A stretch of DNA of 9,677 nt, from assembly GCA_023396345.1 (NCBI GenBank), contig JAEWWO010000363.1:1-9677 (forward strand), read 5' to 3'. Within the stretch, counting starts at the first letter, position 1. The number at the start of each line of letters is the position of its first letter. This DNA comes from Bacteroidota bacterium (GTDB taxonomy: Bacteria; Bacteroidota; Bacteroidia; Chitinophagales; Chitinophagaceae). Below are positions 1-5,830 of the stretch, piece by piece. The position numbers and the translations under genes are program-made. Under the pieces are notes generated by a model. The model ran no database searches, was not told the origin of the DNA, and saw only the letters and a program-made list of their open reading frames with translations.

Positions 1-59
1 TTTCTGATGAATGGGTGTATGCTTCTATTAATATTATTGATAAAAACGAAACAGAATGA
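1..59 (+). CDS. C-terminal end of an unidentified upstream gene (partial)
   Basis: An open frame enters from the left edge (in frame from base 3) and reads SDEWVYASINIIDKNETE before a TGA at 57-59. Its stop overlaps the ATG of the TonB-dependent receptor at 56-58 as ATGA. This overlap is typical of translationally coupled genes in one operon and is the main reason to believe the frame is real. Eighteen residues are too few to assign a family. Because it is coupled to a copper-type receptor, a role in the same metal pathway is possible, but that is inference only. Confidence 0.6.
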   Translation, partial: SDEWVYASINIIDKNETE

Positions 60-2299
60 AATCCTTATACCAGAAGGTTATATTTTTAATTTTCTTACTT
101 ATATTTTTTGCAAACATTTCTTATACACAGGTACGCCTGATATTAAAAGATAAAGCCAGCTCTCTTCCTGTAGCCGGCGCTTCTTATATCTCCGGCAGTC
201 AGGAATATCTATCAGACAATAACGGTTATATCGAATTAAAAGATCAGCTATCATTAAACATCTATCACATATCTTACGATGCTGTTATTTTAGACAAAGA
301 ATCTATTGCCAGAGCAATGGAAGAAGGTGTAATTTATATGCAACCGTCAGATCAGACATTAAATCCCGTAACGGTTTATGCCGTAAAAGGTAAAGCTGAT
401 GCTAATAATCTGAAACTTAAAAACGGCGACTGGGTGCAGCACGATGCCGGACAGGTATTGCAACAAATACCCGGATTCTCAACAGTACGAAAAAGCGGCG
501 GTTTCGGGTTTGATCCGGTATTCAGAGGGTTTAAGTTTGACCAGCTCAATATTCTTACCAACGGCGGACTCACTTCTTTAGCAGCATGCCCCAGCAGAAT
601 GGATCCTCCTACCAGTCAGGTATTGGTAAGTCAGGTAGAAAAAATTGAAATACAGAAAGGTCCGCATAACTTTCGATACGGACCCGCTTTTGGCGCAACC
701 ATCAATTTTAAAACTGCTGAACCCGAATTTAAACATCATACAAAACCTTTCGGACGTATTAATGCCGGCTATGAAAGTAATGGTGAAATTTATCGCACAG
801 AAGGCATGGCGGGTATAAAAACTAAAAAAGCACAGATTGCAGCTACCGGCTCCTACTCCAAAGGTCATGATTACAAGGATGGGAACGACAGCATTATTCC
901 TACCGGTTTCAGTCGCGGTTCTGTAGGTTTGCAGGCTGATTTCAAGGTTAATGAAAATGATTTGATTAATGTTTCTGCCACCAGAAGTTTTGCAAGAAAT
1001 ACAGATTTTCCCACTCTGGGAATGGATCTTTTAAAAGACGACTCCTGGATGCTACAGGCACAACATAAAAATAATGCTGTGGCAAAATGGTATAGTCACT
1101 GGCATACACAGCTATACGCTTCTTTTGTAGATCATTTAATGGGAAATAATTTACGTTCTTCCACAGGTAAAATGTCTAACGCCGAAACATCAGCCAACAC
1201 CAAAGTTTTTGGGGGAAGAACAGAACTGGCCATTAATTCTGCACGAAGTGAATTATTTCTGGGACTTGATTTTAAACACGAAATGGAAGACGGCTATCGC
1301 ACCCGCGAAATGCTGGCAGGACCCATGAAAGGTAAAATATTTATCGACTCTATATGGCAGGACAGCAGAATAACACGAGGAGGGATTTTTAGTGAATGGC
1401 GATATCTTCTGGGAGAATACAAACTGGCATTATCCGGAAGAATAGACGTGGTTCATGCGAATGCACTAAATCCTAATTCTAAGTTTCGGGCGCAATACAG
1501 CACCATCGAATCCACAGATATCAATCCAAGTATCAGTGCCGGAATCAGTCGTCAGTGGACTAAACAATGGTACACAGGTTTGTGGCTCGGCAGAGGCTTA
1601 CGCTCCGCAGGTATTCCCGAAAGATATATCAATTATCTGCAAATAGGTATTGATAATTATGATATTTTGGGTAACCCCGAAATAAAACCAGAAGCCAATA
1701 ATCAGGCTGATTTTATTGTATCGTATAAATCTGCTAAAACCTTTGTACACATAAATGTTTTTGGCTCAATGGTTTCCAATTATATTTCTTCAGTTATTGA
1801 TCCTTCGCTGAAAGCAGTAACAATGGGCGCGCCGGGCGTGAGAAGATATATGAATATTGACAAAGCATTGCTTACAGGATTTGAATTTACATGGAATCAA
1901 TATCTGTTGCCACAATTGCAACATCAGTTTAATGCATCGTACACTTACGGAAAAAATGATGTAACCGATAAACCGCTTCCGCAAATTTATCCGATGGATT
2001 TGCGCTATGCGCTGGAAGGCAATTTTGTTGATAACAAAATTTCTCCTTACATACAATTGCGTCATGTACTAAAACAAGACAGAGTTGCAGACTATTTTGG
2101 AGAAGTGGCCACGCCTGCTTTTACAACACTTAATATCGGCATTAAAACAATTCCTCTAAAGAATTTATCATTAAGTGCAACTGTAAATAATTTGTTCAAT
2201 GAAGCATACCGCGAGCATTTGAGCAGATTTATAAGACCCATTCTACCCTTAAATGCACCCGGCAGGAGTTTTGTGATTATGGCAGAGTATATTTTTTAA
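56..2299 (+). CDS. TonB-dependent outer-membrane receptor, OprC/NosA-like copper type
   Basis: A complete 747-residue receptor for TonB-driven import across the outer membrane. Residues 1-25 form a signal peptide (KVIFLIFLLIFFA core, cleavage near SYTQ). Residues 26-95 resemble the carboxypeptidase-regulatory-like domain common on Bacteroidota receptors. A TonB-box-like stretch (LNPVTVYA, about 102-109) precedes the plug (about 120-225, with VEKIEIQKGP and RYGPAFGATINF). The rest is a beta-barrel ending in an aromatic residue (AEYIF). Copper assignment: AACPSRMDPP gives C178-x3-M182 and VDHLMGNN gives H360-x-M362. In OprC the copper ligands are a CxxxM plus an HxM about 180 residues further on, and the spacing here is 182. 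The start is fixed by the ATGA overlap with the preceding gene; no Shine-Dalgarno is seen, as usual in this phylum. A hairpin follows 18 bases after the stop. The receptor class is near certain; the copper substrate is well supported by motifs but untested. Confidence 0.93.
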   Translation: MKSLYQKVIFLIFLLIFFANISYTQVRLILKDKASSLPVAGASYISGSQEYLSDNNGYIELKDQLSLNIYHISYDAVILDKESIARAMEEGVIYMQPSDQTLNPVTVYAVKGKADANNLKLKNGDWVQHDAGQVLQQIPGFSTVRKSGGFGFDPVFRGFKFDQLNILTNGGLTSLAACPSRMDPPTSQVLVSQVEKIEIQKGPHNFRYGPAFGATINFKTAEPEFKHHTKPFGRINAGYESNGEIYRTEGMAGIKTKKAQIAATGSYSKGHDYKDGNDSIIPTGFSRGSVGLQADFKVNENDLINVSATRSFARNTDFPTLGMDLLKDDSWMLQAQHKNNAVAKWYSHWHTQLYASFVDHLMGNNLRSSTGKMSNAETSANTKVFGGRTELAINSARSELFLGLDFKHEMEDGYRTREMLAGPMKGKIFIDSIWQDSRITRGGIFSEWRYLLGEYKLALSGRIDVVHANALNPNSKFRAQYSTIESTDINPSISAGISRQWTKQWYTGLWLGRGLRSAGIPERYINYLQIGIDNYDILGNPEIKPEANNQADFIVSYKSAKTFVHINVFGSMVSNYISSVIDPSLKAVTMGAPGVRRYMNIDKALLTGFEFTWNQYLLPQLQHQFNASYTYGKNDVTDKPLPQIYPMDLRYALEGNFVDNKISPYIQLRHVLKQDRVADYFGEVATPAFTTLNIGIKTIPLKNLSLSATVNNLFNEAYREHLSRFIRPILPLNAPGRSFVIMAEYIF

Positions 2300-2317
2300 A
2301 GAAAGTGTATAAAAATA

Positions 2318-2350
2318 AACCTTGTCAAAGTTTTGAACTTTGACAAGGTT
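2318..2350. terminator. Perfect 15-bp hairpin at a convergent gene junction
   Basis: AACCTTGTCAAAGTT (2318-2332) and its exact reverse complement (2336-2350) flank a TTG loop. The hairpin lies between the ends of the + strand receptor gene and the - strand orphan gene. On the - strand it is followed by a T-rich run (GTTTATTTTTATA), so it fits best as the orphan gene's intrinsic terminator. On the + strand the T tract is weak, but the stem is strong enough to act as a 3' end barrier. It may also be a dispersed repeat copy. Confidence 0.65.
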
Positions 2351-2355
2351 CTTCT

Positions 2356-2393
2356 CGTCTTTGCGAGCGCAACGAAGTAAAGCGAAGCAATCT
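2356..2393. repeat. Dispersed REP-like repeat copy
   Basis: The stretch beginning CGTCTTTGCGAGCGCAACG and ending AGCGAAGCAATCT is GC-rich compared with its AT-rich surroundings. It has inverted ends (TTGC at 2361-2364, GCAA at 2387-2390). It resembles the CGTCATTGCGAGCG...GCGAAGCAATC family of intergenic repeats seen in many bacterial genomes. This identification comes from recalled similarity, and only one copy lies in this window. It sits directly after the 2318-2350 hairpin. Confidence 0.5.
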
Positions 2394-2422
2394 TATTTTA
2401 ATTTATTTCACCAGATTTGTAT

Positions 2423-2683
2423 TTACAAATCCGTATTTTCCAAAGCAGATTTTACTTCTAATTGCAACTCATTTTCTTCATCAATGCTCATAATTTCCAC
2501 TTCTCCTTCTCCTTGTAAGAATCTGATTTCGTATGTGATATCTTTTTCTGTAAACCGGTCTTGAAATTTTGATAATGCGTCTTCCAGCTTTTTATTGATT
2601 CCTGATTCTATATTTTTATTTTCCTCCGCAGCTTGTTGTATGTCTTCGCTTTCAGATAAATTATAAGAAAATGTATACGTCAT
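2423..2683 (-). CDS. Small acidic orphan protein (86 aa), function unknown
   Basis: Starts MTYTFSYNLSESEDIQQ and ends KSALENTDL. I do not recognise the family. The protein is strongly acidic, has no signal peptide or membrane segment, and is probably cytoplasmic. By eye the pattern is strand (2-8), long charged helix (about 11-45), two strands (about 47-66) and a final helix (72-83), a compact beta-alpha-beta-beta-alpha arrangement. The ATG at 2683 is preferred; the same frame could open at a TTG 33 bases upstream (2716), but that codon lies inside a probable promoter box. The gene is convergent with the receptor and divergent from ssrA. The ordered hydrophobic/charged pattern and the fitting promoter and terminator argue for a real gene. 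Confidence 0.6.
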   Translation of the reverse strand: MTYTFSYNLSESEDIQQAAEENKNIESGINKKLEDALSKFQDRFTEKDITYEIRFLQGEGEVEIMSIDEENELQLEVKSALENTDL

Positions 2684-2713
2684 AATATTATTTTTTGATT
2701 GATTAAATAAGTA

Positions 2714-2721
2714 CAAAAATT
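2714..2721 (-). promoter_or_regulatory. Possible -7 box for the small orphan gene
   Basis: On the - strand AATTTTTG matches the Bacteroidota -7 consensus TAnnTTTG at all but the first base. It lies 30 bases before the ATG at 2683. A TTTG further upstream (2745-2748) could be the -33 element, but the 23-base spacing is a little long. The match is weak in AT-rich DNA. Confidence 0.3.
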
Positions 2722-2770
2722 GAGCTAATTATTTCATCATCATACAAACACTGTCTTAATCATTTGCAAA

Positions 2771-2799
2771 TTTTAAACTCTCTACAGGTTTTAAACTCT
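2771..2799. repeat. Pair of 11-bp direct repeats upstream of ssrA
   Basis: TTTTAAACTCT occurs at 2771-2781 and again at 2789-2799, an 18-bp period, in the spacer between the divergent orphan gene and ssrA. Each copy contains the palindrome TTTAAA. It could be a regulator-binding pair, or chance in AT-rich DNA. Confidence 0.4.
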
Positions 2800-2829
2800 A
2801 ATAATCGTAAAACATTCCTGCAAAATTTG

Positions 2830-2837
2830 TAATTTTG
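2830..2837 (+). promoter_or_regulatory. -7 promoter box for ssrA
   Basis: TAATTTTG is an exact match to the Bacteroidota -7 consensus TAnnTTTG. It ends 28 bases before the mature tmRNA 5' end, so the primary transcript would carry a leader of roughly 20 bases for RNase P to remove. No clear -33 TTG is seen at the expected spacing. Confidence 0.55.
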
Positions 2838-2865
2838 TATTTCGCTCTTTGAAAAAAAATTATTT

Positions 2866-3243
2866 GGGGCTGTATTGGTTTTGACAGCATAAGTAATTAT
2901 AGGTATAAGCATGCAGTGCGTTGTGTAATTAGCACTTAATTATGAATACTCAAACTACAAATGGCAATAACAATTATGCCATGGCTGCCTAATCAGTGAT
3001 TAGTTAGTCATTAGGGCCGAGTTGAGCAGGTTATTCTGTTACCAGGCTCCTCCGCCGACTCAACAAACAAATACAGAATGCTGCGTTTGAATATCGTGAC
3101 AAACGTTTAAGACTATTCGGTTAAGTATGCGGTTAGGTTTGTTCTTTTCCTTCCGTATGCCGACAAGTAATAAAGAAATAAGCATGTAGAAGGCTTATGG
3201 CGACTATGTTTGGACAGCGGTTCGATCCCGCTCAGCTCCACCA
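2866..3243 (+). ncRNA. ssrA: Transfer-messenger RNA (tmRNA), ribosome rescue
   Basis: One-piece tmRNA of 378 bases. It rescues ribosomes stalled on broken mRNAs and tags the nascent protein for proteolysis, working with SmpB. The 5' end GGGGCTG (2866-2872) pairs with CAGCTCC (3233-3239), followed by discriminator A and an encoded CCA (3241-3243). The T arm is clear: AGCGG (3216-3220), loop TTCGATC, CCGCT (3228-3232). The 5' tRNA-like motif GTATTGGTTTTGACAGC is typical of tmRNA. The tag frame is 2963-2992, and a terminator follows directly. The strong domain matches at both ends leave little doubt about the call. Confidence 0.97.
2963..2992 (+). other. ssrA: tmRNA proteolysis-tag reading frame, GNNNYAMAA
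   Basis: Within the tmRNA the frame GGC AAT AAC AAT TAT GCC ATG GCT GCC TAA encodes GNNNYAMAA and stops. With the alanine carried by the tmRNA itself the full tag would be AGNNNYAMAA. The start codon follows the Bacteroidota tag pattern, where tags begin with G (for example GETNYALAA). The AMAA/ALAA-type end is the degron read by ClpXP-type proteases. Confidence 0.85.
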
Positions 3244-3250
3244 AATAAAC

Positions 3251-3278
3251 GAGGCATATTTTACGATATGCCTTTTTT
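3251..3278 (+). terminator. Intrinsic terminator of ssrA
   Basis: AGGCATAT (3252-3259) pairs with ATATGCCT (3266-3273) around a TTTACG loop and is followed by a run of Ts to 3278. It begins 8 bases after the tmRNA CCA end, as expected for ssrA. Confidence 0.85.
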
Positions 3279-3286
3279 AATTTCAC

Positions 3287-3306
3287 TTATACACATGTTA
3301 TACACA
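3287..3306 (+). promoter_or_regulatory. Two DnaA-box-like 9-mers in tandem
   Basis: TTATACACA occurs at 3287-3295 and 3298-3306, both exact matches to the relaxed DnaA-box consensus TTATNCACA. They share an orientation and lie 11 bp apart, about one helical turn. An extremely AT-rich stretch follows (about 3307-3350). This could be a DnaA-controlled promoter for the downstream DUF47-PiT unit, part of a replication origin, or chance. The match is seen; the function is not shown. Confidence 0.4.
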
Positions 3307-3372
3307 AAAATAGCTTTAATATTAATTTTAAATTAATTATTTATTAACTACTTAGCTTCTCCCAACTTATTT

Positions 3373-3380
3373 TAATTTTG
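3373..3380 (+). promoter_or_regulatory. -7 promoter box for the DUF47-PiT unit
   Basis: TAATTTTG matches TAnnTTTG exactly and is identical to the ssrA box. It ends 15 bases before the DUF47 start codon, so the leader would be only about 8-12 bases. No convincing -33 TTG is seen. Confidence 0.5.
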
Positions 3381-3395
3381 TGCGAAATTTAAAAA

Positions 3396-4046
3396 ATGGG
3401 ATTTGTTAACACAATTGGCAGACTTTTTACTCCACAAAACACAATGTTTTATGACTTGTTTGAATCTACAGCCAACACAGTAGAAGAAATGGGCAAAATT
3501 TTAAAAGAGCTTGTTTTCACAGATGCACATGAGCAGAGAGCAAGTCTTTTTTCTAAGATAGAAGACTTAGAACACAAAAACGACAACGAAACACATCATT
3601 TACTTACAGAATTAAGCCGCAATTTCATTACGCCTTTTGACAGAGAAGACATTCACTCTCTTGCTCTTGCATTGGATGATATCTGCGATGGTATATATGC
3701 TTCTTCAAAAAGAATGGTATTGTACAATGTAGATCTTACGGATAAAGGAATCAGAAAACTTACTGATCTTATAGAAAGTGGTACCGTTGAAGTGAAAAAA
3801 GCTGTTTATGCTTTGAGAAATAAAAAAGATTTAAAAACACTTACAGAAGCATTGGTAAAAATAAACAGTCTGGAGAATCAGGCTGATGATGTGTACGATC
3901 ATTGCATTCAGCAATTATTTGATTTTGAGACAGAAGCAAAAGTTGTAATTAAGAAAAGAGAAATCTATCAAATGATGGAAAAAACAACAGATGAACTGGA
4001 AGATGTGGCTAATGTTATTGAATCTATCATCATTAAATATTCTTAA
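3396..4046 (+). CDS. DUF47 / PhoU-like regulator paired with the phosphate transporter
   Basis: A 216-residue, almost all-helical cytoplasmic protein of the DUF47 family (TIGR00153 type), which is related to PhoU. Such proteins are commonly encoded next to PiT phosphate transporters and are thought to modulate them. The sequence has the usual N terminus (FVNTIGRLFTPQNTMFYDLF, residues 3-22) and PhoU-like acidic helix motifs: E60-HKND, DREDIHSLALALDDICDGIY (82-101), LENQADDVYDH (159-169) and EKTTDELEDVANVIE (195-209). The acidic clusters are the expected metal-binding positions of PhoU-like helical bundles. There is no signal peptide or membrane segment. The length is normal for the family. 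The pit gene starts 53 bases after its stop on the same strand with no terminator between, so the two are probably co-transcribed. The exact role in transport control is not known for this family branch. Confidence 0.92.
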   Translation: MGFVNTIGRLFTPQNTMFYDLFESTANTVEEMGKILKELVFTDAHEQRASLFSKIEDLEHKNDNETHHLLTELSRNFITPFDREDIHSLALALDDICDGIYASSKRMVLYNVDLTDKGIRKLTDLIESGTVEVKKAVYALRNKKDLKTLTEALVKINSLENQADDVYDHCIQQLFDFETEAKVVIKKREIYQMMEKTTDELEDVANVIESIIIKYS

Positions 4047-4099
4047 TCATTTCACTGTTGATTTTCAAAATGATTATTTCTTTAAATAATTTCTCTTAG

Positions 4100-5497
4100 A
4101 TGCTCACCCTACTTATTATTGTTATTATTCTTGCGTTGATATTTGACTTCATTAATGGTTTCCATGATGCAGCAAACGCAATAGCTACCGTAGTTTCCAC
4201 AAAAGTACTTACACCATTTCAGGCTGTATTATGGGCAGCATTCTTCAACTTTGCCGCCTATTTTATTTTTGATCATGGTGTGGCAGAAACGGTAAGTAAA
4301 ATAGTAAAATCAGACTTTGTTACTTTATATGTAATTCTTGCCGGATTAATTGCCGCCATATCCTGGAACCTGCTTACCTGGTGGTTTGGTATTCCTTCCA
4401 GTTCTTCGCATACATTGATTGGAGGCTTTGCAGGAGCAGCTGTTTCATATGCTTACATCAGCCACACAGGCGATGGACTGGGCATTCCGGATATTGTGAG
4501 CATGGATCGTATTATACCCACATTAATTTTCATTATTCTTGCTCCGTTGCTGGGAATGATTATGGCTTTTATTATATCTATCTGGTTTTTGAATTCTTTC
4601 AGAAAAACAATCTGGCCAAAAATTATTTCTTTTGTTGTGATAATAGGAATGCTCTGGTTGTTTATAAGTGTGATGCACAATCCTGTAAGCGGACTGGAAA
4701 CCTACAAAACAGAGTATGCTCAGAGCCAGATTAAACAGCAGGAAACAGCAGCTAAATACGAAGGAATTGCCGTTTCTTCGCTAACACACGATCAGAAGAT
4801 AGAGTTAGACAAAGCCAAATCTACTTTGATGGTGAAGAAGAAAACGCTGGATAATGCTCAAAAGCTGATATCAAGCGATAAACCTTATTTTATAAAAGTA
4901 TTATTGTTTGGTCATAACATGAAATGGTTCTTGCTTACTTTTATATTAATTGTTATGGCAATCTTTAGCCTTTTCTTAAACTCACTTAATTATCATAAAG
5001 CAGAAAAATGGTTTAAACGTATGCAGTTGGTATCTTCGGCAGCTTTCAGTTTAGGACACGGAGGGAATGATTCGCAGAAAGTAATGGGAATTATTATGGC
5101 TGCATTTGTGGCTTACGATGCATCGCGTTATAGTCTTGACGGAATGGTAAGCTGGGTTCCACTCGCGTGTTACACCGTAATAGCATTAGGTACATTAAGT
5201 GGTGGCTGGAAAATTATTAAAACCATGGGCACTAAAATCACCAAGGTTACACCGTTTGAAGGTGTTGCTGCGGAAACTGCCGGAGCCATTACTTTATTTC
5301 TGACAGAAATGCTTAAAATACCGGTGAGCACCACGCATACCATTACAGGTTCCATCATTGGTGTGGGTGCAACCAAAAGATTGTCTGCTGTAAGATGGGG
5401 CGTAACGGTAAGTTTACTTTGGGCTTGGATTCTTACGAATCCCGTAAGCGCCTTATTTGGCGGGCTTATTTATGCTTTAATTCATATGTTTTTGTAA
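4100..5497 (+). CDS. pit: PiT-family inorganic phosphate transporter
   Basis: A 465-residue inner-membrane, cation-coupled (H+ or Na+) phosphate transporter of the PiT/PHO-4 family. The two inverted-repeat halves are both visible. The first has GFHDAANAIAT (20-30) and GIPSSSSHTLIGG (97-109). The second has GHGGNDSQKVMG (319-330) and IPVSTTHTITGSI (407-419). About ten membrane segments can be traced. Residues 196-262 form a hydrophilic linker between the halves, rich in K, E and Q with a likely helical or coiled-coil part (about 204-257). The start ATG leads directly into the first membrane segment. The gene follows the DUF47 gene and is probably in its operon. No strong terminator is seen; repeat-rich DNA follows. 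Family assignment is secure; the coupling ion cannot be told from sequence. Confidence 0.95.
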   Translation: MLTLLIIVIILALIFDFINGFHDAANAIATVVSTKVLTPFQAVLWAAFFNFAAYFIFDHGVAETVSKIVKSDFVTLYVILAGLIAAISWNLLTWWFGIPSSSSHTLIGGFAGAAVSYAYISHTGDGLGIPDIVSMDRIIPTLIFIILAPLLGMIMAFIISIWFLNSFRKTIWPKIISFVVIIGMLWLFISVMHNPVSGLETYKTEYAQSQIKQQETAAKYEGIAVSSLTHDQKIELDKAKSTLMVKKKTLDNAQKLISSDKPYFIKVLLFGHNMKWFLLTFILIVMAIFSLFLNSLNYHKAEKWFKRMQLVSSAAFSLGHGGNDSQKVMGIIMAAFVAYDASRYSLDGMVSWVPLACYTVIALGTLSGGWKIIKTMGTKITKVTPFEGVAAETAGAITLFLTEMLKIPVSTTHTITGSIIGVGATKRLSAVRWGVTVSLLWAWILTNPVSALFGGLIYALIHMFL

Positions 5498-5830
5498 GAA
5501 TAAATCAATCTAGCATTTTTAGTGCTGTTAAACAGAGATATCAAATATTTTATAAAGAGAATGCCCCACATGGCGCATTCCTACATTATAATTGTTCGAA
5601 AGAAAATATTTTTGAGAATTTGTCAGGATGAAACTACGTGAAACTTGCCGCTCCCAACTCCATACTTCCTACTCCCAACTCCTCATTTTCAACTTTCACC
5701 TCCTCTCTCCTCTTGTTTATAGATGTTTCGCTCTACGCTCAACATGACAAAAATCATTTTCAATTTTCAACTTTCAATTTTCAATTTTCCTCTCTCATCT
5801 ATCCTCTATTCCCCTCTCCTCTAAAAAAAC
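5498..5830. repeat. Repeat-rich, pyrimidine-biased spacer between convergent genes
   Basis: This 333-base gap has no credible gene. An imperfect palindrome lies at 5559-5580 (GAATGC ... GCATTC). From about 5648 to 5825 the + strand is almost all C, T and A. It contains two copies of CTCCCAACTCC (5651-5661, 5672-5682) and an ATTTTCA-ACTTTCA pair (5685-5698). Five tandem heptamers of ATTTTCA type lie at 5756-5790. A stretch at 5721-5748 reads GTCATGTTGAGCG... on the - strand and resembles a dispersed Bacteroidota intergenic repeat; that similarity is from memory. Open frames here are low-complexity translations. Confidence 0.7.

Noticed and set aside
2340..2564. Open frame on the + strand giving a 74-residue protein
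   Set aside because: Its start lies in the hairpin and REP-like repeat, and the rest is antisense to the better supported orphan gene. The SLRAQRSKAKQS translation is typical of repeat-derived false genes.
2684..2716. Upstream TTG start for the small orphan protein
   Set aside because: The TTG overlaps the probable -7 box, and an ATG with a normal leader is available at 2683.
3220..3243. tmRNA 3' end as a prophage or island attachment site
   Set aside because: This is a common integration site in general. Here the terminator follows at once, no duplicate of the 3' end is seen downstream, and no integrase is present.
4381..4734. Second + strand frame of 117 residues inside pit
   Set aside because: It is out of frame with a strongly conserved transporter and has no recognisable protein features.
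5756..5790. Tandem heptamers as a CRISPR-like array
   Set aside because: The units are contiguous 7-mers without spacers, and no cas genes are near. They are a simple tandem repeat.
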